Positions 10,401 to 20,191 of a stretch of DNA of 64,000 bases are shown here, piece after piece. Every line of letters begins with the position of its first letter. Within the stretch, counting starts at the first letter, position 1. Location of the stretch: NCBI GenBank assembly GCA_019828595.1, contig JAHQRK010000002.1, positions 1,550,001 through 1,614,000 on the forward strand. Direction: 5' to 3'. Source of the DNA: Aphanomyces cochlioides. Taxonomy: Eukaryota; Oomycota; Saprolegniomycetes; Saprolegniales; Verrucalvaceae. The position numbers were made by a program, and so were the translations under genes. The notes under the pieces are model-generated. The model was not told where the DNA came from, ran no database searches, and was given only the letters and a program-made list of their open reading frames with translations.

Positions 10401-11198
10401 TTAGTTGTTGCTGCCGCGGCTGATGCTGCCATCGGAATTCGATGGGCTGATGAGGCTCGTGAGGAGGAGAATGTCTTCGTCCAAGAGGCCACGGCCGACG
10501 GCGTCGCCGCCTTGGTTGAATGGAATTGGGCTCATAAAGTACTCTTCTTTCGAGTCGGCTTCAAACGCTTGGTCGCGCTCGAGCATGAAGTCGAGATATG
10601 GCCCCAGACTTGCGTCGTCGTCGTCCATTTTAAACTCTGGCCACCGCGTGTCCTCCATGAGCTGCTGTGGATGCGATGGAGTCGTCGTCTTGGTCTCCAC
10701 GACAGAGTCCCGCCGTGGTTTCGATTCTTCCGTCGCTTCCATCGCGTGAGAAGGTTCGTTGAAATACTCGGCCGGTTGCAAATACTTGGCTTGCGCTGCC
10801 GCGGCTGCACTGCGCCGACTGTTGTAGCCTTTGGCGCGGTACGTCTTGCGTTTGATCTGGAGCATGCGTGCAGGGTCGTCGCGGAGGAAGAGCGGCTGGG
10901 CGTAGAACGTTCCTGGCTCGGACGATCGCGGCGTGATGATCTTGCGAAAGCCGAAATAGTTGAGTTGTCGCTGGAAACTCGCAAACTTGCTCAAGCGGTA
11001 GTAGGCCGGCAAGATGCGCGTTTCCAAGACTTGAATGTTGTACACGCCGAACACCCTCCCGTCGTCGCACCAGCCGATCACAGACGGATCTTCCTTGTTG
11101 AGAATGTCGTAGAGCGCCGCGAGGAACGGCGGGGTCGCCATGCTGAGCTCGGGTGTGAATTTCTTTCGTTGCGTCGGCGGTCGTATCGAGTCGGACAT
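10401..11198 (-). CDS. Short HSF-type transcription factor (array copy 4)
   Basis: I place the start at the ATG at 11198 (MSDSIRPPTQRKK, 265 residues). The frame extends 31 codons further upstream, but that extension covers the initiator element and does not resemble the paralogues, whereas MSDS matches copies 1 and 2. The HSF domain covers about residues 20-124: MATPPFLAALYDILNKED, IGWCDDGRVFGVYN, SKFASFQRQLNYFGFRK, LFLRDDPARMLQIKRKTYR. RLSKF replaces RHNNF at the start of the recognition helix. After an Ala-rich and acidic linker comes the tail (about 220-265): SPIPFNQGG, then DEDILLLTSLISP, lacking the Trp found in the other copies. There is no HR-A/B region. Confidence 0.92.
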   Translation of the reverse strand: MSDSIRPPTQRKKFTPELSMATPPFLAALYDILNKEDPSVIGWCDDGRVFGVYNIQVLETRILPAYYRLSKFASFQRQLNYFGFRKIITPRSSEPGTFYAQPLFLRDDPARMLQIKRKTYRAKGYNSRRSAAAAAQAKYLQPAEYFNEPSHAMEATEESKPRRDSVVETKTTTPSHPQQLMEDTRWPEFKMDDDDASLGPYLDFMLERDQAFEADSKEEYFMSPIPFNQGGDAVGRGLLDEDILLLTSLISPSNSDGSISRGSNN

Positions 11199-11201
11199 TG
11201 G

Positions 11202-11218
11202 GAATTGCAAAGTGAAGC
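11202..11218 (-). promoter_or_regulatory. Oomycete Inr/FPR-like core promoter of HSF copy 4
   Basis: The minus strand reads GCTTCACTTTGCAATTC, a near-perfect initiator plus flanking element ending only 3 nt before the ATG at 11198. This decides against the longer upstream start. Confidence 0.6.
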
Positions 11219-12741
11219 CTGTCAAGGTCGCACTGAGCAACCCATTCGCGAGCAGTAACACCACAAGAGCGCCATACGGTCGATGGCCCACGTACTACGT
11301 AGTAGTTTTCATCCAGAAGCTGAACAAATCATTGCCCGGACGTCCTACAGTGCGCGCCGCGTGTTACATGTAGTACTTCCGACCCTCCATTTGTTTGGTG
11401 CATCCTACCACACTCCCGAGGCGCAACAAGGTGTTGGAATCGCGACGACTTGGCCTTTTTACAGCCTGCCTAAGGCATACTCACTCGAGTAAGCCACCGC
11501 GCCATCCAGCGTGAGCTAATGGCGCACTGGTGTGTATCGCCCATTGTGCACGACGACCCCGAGAAGCAAGCCACGATCCTCTCAGCCAAGATCACGGGCA
11601 GTAATGGACTCATCATCGTGCGCCTTGCACCGCTTGTTCACCACGACAGCGCAAACTCAAACGTCGTCGTCGATTGTCAAGGATAGGAGGACGGTGGCGA
11701 CCTTGACGACCAGATAGACGAGCTGGCTGGTGTGCCTTGAACAGGTGGCACGCTGGTGTCGGCGACTCCCAGACGATCGTCGCGACGCCAGCAATGTTGC
11801 TACATGTGTAACCTTGTGCCCCTTTTTCGACATGTGGCGTATGATGACTGAAGGGATTTGCTGTCAAGAGTACTTGAAGTCCATCGTCAGTTGTCACGAC
11901 GGTGGTGGCGGCGGCGGCCTGTAGCTCTCGACATCAAACGCTCTCTCGGACGAGGTTCTCCAGTTCGATCACATCGCAGTCTTGTCAACAAGAGCTCTCG
12001 GGAGATCCTTGATGGATTCTTCCAGTTGTTGTCGCCGTGGTATACGTGAACACCACCGGCGTGGCTGCCGCAAGCTAGGCAACACATTGCTTTGACCAAA
12101 CACGAGTGAAACAACCACAGAGATACGCACTAGCGGTCCTTCCTCCGGATTTCAAACTCACTGGTCGTAATATGTTCCGTGGACTCTCTCCATGTAATAT
12201 ACAACCACCGCCGTCTTGCTAAACATCGTCATCGATGACGTTGGATCGACACATTTTTGGATGACATGGCGAAACGCACGCCGCGGTGTTTCGTGCGCTT
12301 CTTCCCATTGAAAAGCGCCTCCTCCACGTGGACGCACAGGGAGCCAGTGTCACCTCTGTACTGTAATTGTGGCGGGTAACACGTTGACAGAGTGGGGTCA
12401 TGCACAAACTGTACGTTGACAAGACGGATGCTGTGGTCAAGCAATCACAAATGTACAGTAGATGAGCACGTCGTTGGAGAAATTTCCACTGCCGCCCACT
12501 GAATCCAAGCGAGATTGCGGATTGTTCCACGTCATCGGTGAGATTTCACTGCCAAGATGCGCGCTGCTGCGGCGGCGCCACGACGCCTGTCCAACAGGTG
12601 TATGCAATATGTACAGTAACAAGTTGACGAGAGAGTACTGTACTGTAGATGCTCGAGCAATCAATTGTGGCCAAGGGAGGCTGCCAACTCATGGACGGAG
12701 AAGAGTAAATTAAAGAGTTTATAATTAGAGAACGTGACAAG
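11219..12741. other. Intergenic between HSF copies 4 and 5
   Basis: About 1.5 kb with no gene I can support. Small open frames on both strands are unremarkable. No transposon termini or RNA genes were seen. Confidence 0.45.
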
Positions 12742-13551
12742 TTAGACAGCGAGCATGGGATTCATCATGGAAGAGAGGAGCGCAAAGTCCTCGTCGAGCA
12801 GTTTCCAGTCGTTGCCACGACTTTGATCGAATGGAATCGGCTGGAATGAGTTGTGGCTCTCGTCGGAAGCTTCCGTCGTTGTTGGGTGGAGATGATGATC
12901 CACGTCCATCATGATGTCCAAAGAGTGGCGGAATGTGATCGGCGTCGCGGCGGTATCGTCGTGTTTGGTCCTGCTGTGGATAGTGTTGGTCATGAGCGAG
13001 ACAAAGGATTGATTCGCTGCGAACGGCGGCATGGGACCGCCCGTGTTGCATGAGAAGTGGTGGATCACAGGCTCCCCCATGGAGACATGCAGTGGGAAGT
13101 GCACGGGGGCGGCGCCCATTGGGGTGCATCGCCCTCCATGGGCGGAAGCGTACCGGCGAGCATTGGCCCCCTTGAAGCGATACGTCTTGCGCTTGATGAG
13201 CAGCATTTGCGACGGATCATCGCGGTGGAAGAGGGGCTGGGCATAAAACGTGCTCGGCTCCGTCGCGCGGGGCTTTAAAATCTTGCGGAAGCCAAAGTAG
13301 TTGAGCTGGCGTTGGAAGCTGGCGAACTTGCCATGGCGGTAGTACGACGGGAGGATCGTCGCTTCGAGGACTTCGACGTTGTACACGCCAAACGCTTTGC
13401 CATCGTCGCACCAGCCGATCACGGTTGGGTCTTCCTTGTTGAGGATGTCATACAAACTCGCAAGGAACGGCGGTGTCGCCATGCTGAGCTCTTTGGGGGA
13501 ACTTGTCGCCATTGGAGATCGCTCCGTGTCCGCGGCGGCTTGTCGTGTCAT
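12742..13551 (-). CDS. Short HSF-type transcription factor (array copy 5)
   Basis: An intronless 269-residue HSF-domain protein. The DNA-binding domain covers about residues 21-126: MATPPFLASLYDILNKED, IGWCDDGKAFGVYN, HGKFASFQRQLNYFGFRK, LFHRDDPSQMLLIKRKTYR. FHRDD replaces FLRDD in the wing. The linker is rich in Ala, Pro, His and Met. The tail (about 234-269) has SFQPIPFDQSRGNDWK then DEDFALLSSMMNP, nearly the same as copy 1. There is no coiled coil. The ATG at 13551 is preceded by the best initiator match of the array. The next array member lies 17 kb away across the transposon block. Confidence 0.93.
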   Translation of the reverse strand: MTRQAAADTERSPMATSSPKELSMATPPFLASLYDILNKEDPTVIGWCDDGKAFGVYNVEVLEATILPSYYRHGKFASFQRQLNYFGFRKILKPRATEPSTFYAQPLFHRDDPSQMLLIKRKTYRFKGANARRYASAHGGRCTPMGAAPVHFPLHVSMGEPVIHHFSCNTGGPMPPFAANQSFVSLMTNTIHSRTKHDDTAATPITFRHSLDIMMDVDHHLHPTTTEASDESHNSFQPIPFDQSRGNDWKLLDEDFALLSSMMNPMLAV

Positions 13552-13563
13552 GTGCTTGAGTTT

Positions 13564-13581
13564 GTAAATTTGAAAATGAAC
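13564..13581 (-). promoter_or_regulatory. Oomycete Inr/FPR-like core promoter of HSF copy 5
   Basis: The minus strand reads GTTCATTTTCAAATTTAC, matching 14 of 16 positions of the published oomycete core GCTCATTYYnCAWTTT. It is 13-30 nt upstream of the ATG. Confidence 0.65.
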
Positions 13582-16321
13582 GTGGAGGCGCGCCGCCGCA
13601 CACTCTCAAAGAGAGATCGAGAGCAGGAATAAACGCAAGCGACCCAGCTGGTCCCACCATGCGGAGGTGTACCCATCACTGAACAAATCAAGCATGTGAC
13701 GCATCGAAGGCGCCGCAAGAGCTCACCAGTGGAAACCACAACGCGATCGATCTCCTCGCTCCATCTTGTCATGAAAAAGCCCAAACGGCGTCGATCGCGA
13801 GCTCGCCGCGGGCCTACGCTACTAGACGTGATAGCATGGAAGAGAGGAGGAAGCATGGCACTGGAAGCAGCGTCTACCGACGTCAAGGAGGTCGGTCGAT
13901 GGGAATTCTGGTGACTCTCTCCAGTGCGATTACGATCCGAGAGTTGGATGTGGGAAGTCGGCAATGGGAGTGTGGTCTGGCTGACGACATATTGATGACC
14001 ATATCCAGTTCCTACGTCGGTCGATATCCTCCATACGACGGCGGGCGCTTGTGGGTTTGAATGCGCGACCGTCGACCATACGGACGTGTTGGAATGGCCT
14101 TGCTCTGTGGCGCACTTGGGTCGGCTGACTACGGCCATGCGATTTGGTTTTCCATCGTCATCGGTGCGCAATCTCACGCGAAGGTTTCGAGAGAGCACGT
14201 TGCATCTTCTTTCGCCCTCCTGCTGTGCAGTATGGTCAGAGTTTGTGGTAACTAGTCTCGAGACAGCGCCGCGCTTCGATTCACGCAGCGAACATTCGAA
14301 AAACGATCCAACGAGACGCTGAGACGTATGGCACTTGCGTCCTGGAGCAGGCGGTTTGCTCATCACAGACACCAGCGCAATGCGACCTGGCAATCTGTTG
14401 GCTTCGTCAAATGTTTACAGAACGACGGCTCGCTTTGCATCATCCTTGCGCCGAGATTGCAGCAGCTCTGTCGATCGAATGGACATCATTTGACCCCGAC
14501 CGAGTCACGTTCATGGACATTCAGAATTCGCTTCAAGGTGATCCACAAAGTTTGTGTAAACAAATACTACGCAGTACATGCAACTATTCAGCATGGACGA
14601 CGTCCTACCACACGCATATCGTCGCTAGCATTCCTCAGTGTTGTCGAGATCTACTTTGTGAAGGACGGGGCGAGGTCTCTCTTTCTCCGTGGGTGCTTTG
14701 CTTTCCCGCACGCCTTTATATGCAACAAGGTTTCCACCGAGAGCTACTTGTAAAGTAGAGCCATCGTCATGCCTTTCACGATGGCTGCCATGCTTGAAAA
14801 GCTCGAAAGCGTGGCCAAACGACACCATGGATGACGAACTCCAACAGCTGACGTCTTTTCTTGCGACTCTCAGTGGCGTCATGGTCAAATCGCACCGCAG
14901 TGATGTTCTAAACGCAGTGGTTGTGGCTAACAAGCCAGTGCGGCATGTCTGAACACTCCTACATTCATTGACACGAACGCGCAAGTGGTGGATTTCTCCA
15001 TCCAAGTCTCTACATTTGACAACACTCTCGACTATGCTTCGAGAAGGAGGTAACCTCCTGGTTTACCTCCAAACTGGCTTTCGACTTCACGGGGATTTGT
15101 GACCAGGAGCGCATCAGACGACAAATTTCTAGCAAACCATGGCCAAGTCGAGGGAGCTCAATGTGGCCGACAAGACGAGAGGCATCGAACTGTGCGGCGT
15201 ACGACCTTGCGATCAAAAAGACCAACGAGCTTGTGTGGCCATGAAAGAAATCAAAAGAGCCAGAGAGTGGATTGTGCTGACGTACAGTACGACAATGTGC
15301 AAAGTGTGTCCACATGGTTGGACTCCAGGCCATGAACCCATGCAGTACCGCCAGAAGGCCATCGATATGAGTCCAATTCGGTACGACCAGATCGACAAAA
15401 AGGCCATCATCGATTTGAGTCCATTCGGTACCACCGGAAACGACCAGCTACAGTGTATGGACAGAGGTATGGACAGAGGATGAAGGAGACGTAGAGAAAG
15501 CCGCGTTTGAAACCAAAGAAAAGCGTTGAATAGGCAGCTGAGAGACATCTACGTACACACTTTTCGACAAGACTTAAAATTTTTGAGCGCAAGGCATTAA
15601 TCACACAGAATATACATTGGGAGGATTTGAAGCCACGGAAAACAAAATCGGACTTCCTCGCAAAATTAATTGCTGAGTTAAAGTTTTTGAACTCTGGAAT
15701 CTTATTTTCGCAAAAACACAAAAAATAACTTTCTTCACATTTTGGATTGTATTGAAGTTCATATGTTTAGAACATGTTTAAATCAAGTTTAAACGTCGTA
15801 TTCTTTCTGTTTTGATGATTTAAACTGGTGCAATCGATAGATCTCCACAAGACGAATCCAAAAATATAGAAATCTCAAAAATGAAATTTTTCAAAGTCCG
15901 CCGATGGTCAACTTCGGGACGTCGATACATTGCGACTATTTCACTTCTTGGGCCCCAAGTAGGCTTAATATGTAGCCACAGACGCGCTCTATAGCGCTGT
16001 ATACGTAACACCAAACTGTCTGATTGGCAATAAGCCTGATTATGTTTTCCGTGTCTTCATTTGATAGCGCGTCAATGGATACCAAGTCTACTCAACACGC
16101 AAGAATAAACGAGCTGCTTGACCCGGATTCCTGGTGTGTGCCGTTAACATCGACATGAATACCTTCCAGATTTACCTTCCACAGAGGAGAACAATGTGGC
16201 TCAGTACTACATTGGCGACAATATCGAACGCCTTTCGCCTAGCCTACATGTACTTCCCAGCGCAACTTGAATCTCGTGCTTTCTGCTCTCGTCCGCTGCC
16301 TGTGCTTATCAAAATAAAACA
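13582..16321. other. Gene-poor flank leading into the transposon block
   Basis: No gene I can support. The GC-rich first part has open frames on both strands, including a 281-codon minus frame upstream of HSF copy 5 that overlaps its promoter and has no motif. From about 15540 the composition turns clearly AT-rich, marking entry into transposon-dominated DNA. A diverged tandem pair is at 15355-15447, and a short GGAGGTAACCTCC near-palindrome lies at about 15046. Confidence 0.45.
15355..15447 (+). repeat. Diverged two-copy tandem repeat
   Basis: AAGGCCATCGATATGAGTCC (from 15355) recurs as AAGGCCATCATCGATTTGAG (from 15400). Both units end in CGACCAG, and they are about 36 and 48 bp long. In one frame they would read KAIDMSPIRYDQ and KAIIDLSPFG. 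A two-copy TATGGACAGAGG repeat follows at about 15457-15480. The function is unknown. Confidence 0.5.
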
Positions 16322-16394
16322 GGCCGTGTTAGATTTAGGAATCATGATTCCATCTTGATTCGGAAGAATCCTTATCTGAATCCTGAACACGGCC
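16322..16394. mobile_element. 73-bp MITE-like element with GGCCGTGTT termini
   Basis: It begins GGCCGTGTTAGATT and ends GAATCCTGAACACGGCC, giving inverted termini of about 9 bp like those of the adjacent Harbinger element. It abuts that element across the trinucleotide TAA at 16395-16397. It has no coding capacity. It may instead be a fragment of a larger element, because the left flank (ACA) does not match the TAA on the right. Confidence 0.5.
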
Positions 16395-16579
16395 TAAGGC
16401 CGTGTTCGGCTAAGAATCATGATTCAGTTGTTGGCATCTGGATTTCAGAATCAAGTTTCAAGAGGAACCGGATTCTTTTTGCAAATCTTGATTTGAACAA
16501 AATATCGTTTCCGAACACAAATCCCATCCACACTGTCAAACTCGATAAATAATGACCAGTTGAGATGTATATAATGACG

Positions 16580-17476
16580 GCAACTGTGATAGGAATCCTA
16601 TCACACCATATAACGCAATATGATTGGAAGTTAATCTGATGAATTCACTTGGTAGACGAAAACAGACCACGAACCTCGTGGAGCATTGACAGATAAGTTT
16701 AACAAGAAAGACAGAAAGGGAAACCTTTGATTACACTCAACACGTAGAGGTACTCGGTATGCGTTGCTCGTCGTTCCCCAACCCGGGCTATTCAAATGTC
16801 AAATCGACACTTGAATACCTGCACTGCAGTCTAATTACATTTTACACACACGAATAGTGATAGTTCTCGCATCTCTCCACTACCTCATGAGCAGTAGGCA
16901 GTAGAGCAATAATCAATTGAATTATCCCACACTCAATGGTTCATGAATCATTAAACTTTGACGTTGCAACGTCAAAACTTGATAGGATAATGAGTTGTGA
17001 GGCGAAGGTGTGGAGAACAAATCCGTCATCAATACTTTTGACTATTGCTTGTGCTTTAATTCATGAATCGTATGAAATTCATGAAATCTACAGTGTTTTG
17101 TGTTTTGTGCTTTAGCCATTTCAATATGCTTCCAGTATAATTAAGCGAGTGGGCGCGCGCAACACGCGAACAATCGTGATGTTGTGTTGTAGCTAGTATA
17201 GCTTATATTGTGCTAGACGTTCAACAAAGATTCAGGGCTTCTTTATTTGTCGGCTAGACTTTAAGCATGCGAGTGCATGATGCTTGATATCTGCCAATAT
17301 TCGTTTGTTGAGCAACTGTGATAGAATCTCCATCACAGTTGCTCAGGATTTTGCACATTTCAGATTTGTATACTGAAATCAAGTCAAAAACATTTATTGA
17401 AAACGGATTTCAGGCAACTGTGATAGATTTCCTATCACACTCCAATACAAAATGATCATGTTTCTATCATAGTTGC
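16580..17476. repeat. Four GCAACTGTGATAG palindromic repeats in Harbinger A
   Basis: Copies are at 16580-16603 (TGTGATAGGA and TCCTATCACA arms around one base), 17310-17344 (perfect 13-bp arms GAGCAACTGTGAT and ATCACAGTTGCTC, 9-nt loop), 17415-17439 (8-bp arms) and 17464-17476 (single reversed copy CTATCATAGTTGC). They precede the Myb/SANT-like gene and are candidate binding sites for its product or for the transposase. Confidence 0.7.
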
Positions 17477-17506
17477 AGCAGATGTGTTCATTCTGCATTG
17501 GCTGGT

Positions 17507-18217
17507 ATGGACGAGAAGGTTGCTCTCTTTTGGACCCTTACGCTCGAGCTGAAGCTGCTGGCTTCATACAAGAAGGTGTCCAAGAACACGAAGCTCGTCG
17601 CGTCGGGTGGAAAGAATCTTCAGCTTGCTGGCTGGAGGCAGGTTTTGAATGACTTTAGTGGATCTGGAGTGACATCGATCGATCAGCTGCACTCAACATG
17701 GCGCCGACTCAAAGTCGACTGGGCTGACTACAAATACCTCGTCAATTTGTCAGGATTTGGGGACGAATGGGACAGTGAAAAATGGTCCGAGCTCGACAAA
17801 AATCGTGGCAAATTGAAGCTATCACGATTTAGAGACAAACCATTCCTCCATTATGATGTCATGTCAGACATCGTTGGAGATTGCATGGCGACGGGTGGAA
17901 ATATTATGTCCGTGTCTGATGTACTGCAATCCGACTTACCAAATGTCGATTCCAGTGCTACTGAGAACGACGAGACCGATGTCATGCATGGCAATTTGTC
18001 AGCGTCACAAAAAAGAGCTAAAGTGCTTGACCAATTGAAGAGAAATCGGAAACGCAAACAAGTCCAACAAAATGAAGACTCGAAAGATATTCGACTGAAA
18101 GCTCTCGTGAATATATCAAACAGCTTGGACAGTCTTGTCAAGCTATATGCTGCAAAAAATAATCTGTCGTTGGGCCAAGCATTGCAAAGCGACGACGAGT
18201 CTAAGGATGAGCCGTGA
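17507..18217 (+). CDS. Harbinger A ORF1, Myb/SANT-like DNA-binding protein
   Basis: A 236-residue protein from the ATG at 17507 (an in-frame TTG lies 9 nt upstream). The N-terminal region, about residues 2-110, is a trihelix/Myb-SANT-like domain (LELKLLASYKKV, GWRQVLNDF, LHSTWRRLKVDWADYK), the type found in the accessory protein of PIF/Harbinger transposons. In that family it assists nuclear import and binds subterminal DNA. The C-terminal half is polar, with KRAKVLDQLKRNRKRK as a likely nuclear localisation signal and an acidic end. The frame is intact. It faces the transposase gene, with about 38 bp between the two stop codons. Confidence 0.78.
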   Translation: MDEKVALFWTLTLELKLLASYKKVSKNTKLVASGGKNLQLAGWRQVLNDFSGSGVTSIDQLHSTWRRLKVDWADYKYLVNLSGFGDEWDSEKWSELDKNRGKLKLSRFRDKPFLHYDVMSDIVGDCMATGGNIMSVSDVLQSDLPNVDSSATENDETDVMHGNLSASQKRAKVLDQLKRNRKRKQVQQNEDSKDIRLKALVNISNSLDSLVKLYAAKNNLSLGQALQSDDESKDEP

Positions 18218-18255
18218 TGTCGACAGTAATGATTTGGGCAGTAATGAATTGTCAT

Positions 18256-19518
18256 TCAATTATCTTCTTCATTCGCTGTATATGTATTCCACATCTCCCG
18301 GGCCATTTGATCTCGCCAATAGTGAGCTCTTCTATCATCGAAACTGCTCAACTGCGCAATATAGTCGAAATACGCTTTTTGATCTTCATCGTCGTCTTCT
18401 TCTTCATCATCAATAATCAATGTGTTATCATCATCATCAACAGAATAGCTTTTGATAGCAATCAAAAAGTTTTGAAGTGCACAACAAACATGGACCACCT
18501 TGTAAGCGATATCCATTTCCATTTCAAGAGGCTTGTTTAAAATGGTCCATTTTCTCTTCAGCATTCCAATGGCACGCTCAACAACAATTCGTGCTTTGGA
18601 ATGTCTATAGTTAAACAGCTCTTGATATGTTTGTGGTCTGGATTCTTCGTCGTCGGCCCACTCTCGAAGATGATACCTCGTTGACCTGAAGGGAATTAGT
18701 ACGGATTTTGTTAAACCATAGCCTGCATCTCCTAGATAATAATATGGCGGCGGAAGCCCAGCCAGGAAGTCATCATAGCAACGTGAGAGTACAAAGCTAT
18801 CACTGGCACAACCCTCTGCCCCAGGATACACGGCCAAGAAAGATCCATCAAACTCCACAGCACCGAGTACATTCATTGACGTAAATCCCTTTCTGCAATT
18901 TAGTTAGCCACGCATAAAGATAATTCACATGCCGATTTCGATATTTATCCGACAATGATTTACGAGTTATGATTGGGATATGTGTCCCGTCAATAGTTCC
19001 AACACATCCGTTGAACAAAGCCTCTTTGCTTGTAAATGCTACACTTAACTTGTTCAGTCGTTCAATGTCATTCATGTCGCCTCCATAAAATCCATGCTTG
19101 GTCAAGCCAGCCAAAAGAGTATTCAATCCAATATGGCGATATTCATGTATTGTCGAGAAAGCTTGATTCAGAAAGAATTGTTCTTGGGCGCGCACATGGA
19201 ACCAGTTGCTAGCCAATGTAGAGTAACACAGACAACATCGCTTGCCTTTTGTCGGGTGTTGATAAAGCAGTCACAAATACGTATGAGTTGTTCCATCTCA
19301 GCTCCACCCATCCGGAATGTGTCGTACATGATGCGGTCATCAGAGTCCTGTAAAGCACATCTCTGGTGCTCAAGATATCCCATGTACGACATCTCCGGAC
19401 GGATGAAACGCAAAATTGGTTCAACTTGATCTTCCCATGTGTCTTCAATAGAAATCGTAGCAGCAGCACACGCCAGAGAGCACGAAAGGAGAAGCAAGTC
19501 GTCGTCACCGTCGTCCAT
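18256..19518 (-). pseudogene. Harbinger A DDE transposase, frame-broken
   Basis: Exon 1 runs from an ATG at 19518 through FRMGGAEMEQLIRI and LHWLATGS, then loses frame near 19190. It resumes as QEQFFLNQAFSTIHEYRHIG through GTIDGTHIPI (first catalytic Asp) to SDKYRNRH. A 40-nt intron (18889-18928) joins RNRH to GFTSMNVLGAVEFDG in frame. Exon 2 holds YYLGDAGYGL (second Asp) and HSKARIVVERAIGMLKRKW (catalytic Glu). This is a DDE_Tnp_4 (Harbinger) nuclease with all three acidic residues present. The single frame break near 19190 could also be an unrecognised splice, but no intron of usual size fits. Confidence 0.78.
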
Positions 19519-19558
19519 CAACACCAAACTCTCTCAAAAATTGTTCTCTGGAATCCAC

Positions 19559-19599
19559 CTGGAATCTACCTCCAACCAAAAGCGAGAGGTAGATTCCAG
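19559..19599. repeat. 14-bp perfect inverted repeat near the right end of Harbinger A
   Basis: CTGGAATCTACCTC at 19559-19572 is the exact reverse complement of GAGGTAGATTCCAG at 19586-19599, with a 13-nt loop. It lies in the subterminal zone of the element and is distinct from the left-side palindromes. Confidence 0.7.
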
Positions 19600-19729
19600 A
19601 AATCAGGATTCTGGACCAGAATCCGGATTTGCCACTTTTTCCGTCGTGTTCGGAAAAAGAAGATTCCTTGACCTAGCCCTAACAGAATCACCCTGAATCA
19701 CCCAGAATGATGATAAACCGAACACGGTC

Positions 19730-20165
19730 TTACAGGTCAGGTCCGGGTCAGGTCACGGGTGCAGGTCACAGGTTTTTTACTGGTTTTTCTCATGGTTTTA
19801 TTCAAATTTCTTATCAGATTTTAGGTTTTTCTCATTCGTGCAGCAATTGCGAAGCCTTAAACTGCGCGGACGACGTCAGACATCCGCCCAGAAAATTGCG
19901 CTCACCGCAGCGAAGCGGAGGTCAAGTGAAAAAATTTCTGCAGGCGGATGACTCGGAGGAGGGAGCCCCCAACGTGCACCAAAAAGGGGTTTCTTTATAT
20001 TTTCTCTCATCGGGTAAGGCGGCAGGTAAAAAAATCAGCTCAGCTAAAAATCATGATTATCCCACCAATGTGGATAATCCCAGTGTTCCTTGAGGAACGG
20101 AAGGAAATTTCATATGGTTTGTGATCGTTTTCTATTGGATAAAATTGGTTCAGAATCACCTTGAA
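19730..20165. other. Inter-element DNA
   Basis: About 440 bp with no gene recognised. It starts with direct repeats of the type CAGGTCAGGTC, CGGGTCAGGTCA and CGGGTGCAGGTCA (19733-19770). The remainder is degenerate sequence, probably old transposon remains. Confidence 0.4.
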
Positions 20166-20188
20166 GAACACGGCCTATGGCCGTGTTC
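20166..20188. repeat. Back-to-back Harbinger-type termini
   Basis: GAACACGGCC, TAT, GGCCGTGTTC: two inverted copies of the 10-bp terminus of Harbinger A around a central trinucleotide. The same arrangement with TAA occurs at 16385-16407. It probably marks the abutting ends of two related elements, or a solo footprint. Confidence 0.6.
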
Positions 20189-20191
20189 GAC

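Larger units (their letters stand above)
16398..19729. mobile_element. PIF/Harbinger DNA transposon A
   Basis: A 3.3-kb element with inverted termini GGCCGTGTTCGG (left) and CCGAACACGGTC (right). It is flanked by TAA at 16395-16397 and TTA at 19730-19732, fitting the TWA target preference of Harbinger elements. It carries the two expected genes: a Myb/SANT-like ORF1 on the plus strand and a DDE transposase on the minus strand, converging at about 18220-18255. Subterminal palindromes built on GCAACTGTGATAG lie to the left of ORF1, and a 14-bp inverted repeat lies near the right end (19559-19572 and 19586-19599). The transposase is frame-broken, so this copy is probably not autonomous. Confidence 0.82.

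Noticed and set aside
8444..11258. Long plus-strand open frames of about 250 codons antisense to HSF copies 3 and 4
   Set aside because: They exist because the HSF domain codons are GC-rich and lack reverse-complement stops. The translated sequences have no family similarity, and the sense frames are unmistakable HSF domains.
11199..11291. Upstream extension of HSF copy 4 that looks like a signal peptide
   Set aside because: The hydrophobic stretch is the translation of the initiator/promoter region. The paralogues start at the equivalent of ATG 11198 (MSDS).
13548..14393. 281-codon minus-strand frame upstream of HSF copy 5
   Set aside because: It overlaps the start and promoter of HSF copy 5, contains no domain, and its composition is that of random frame in GC-rich DNA.
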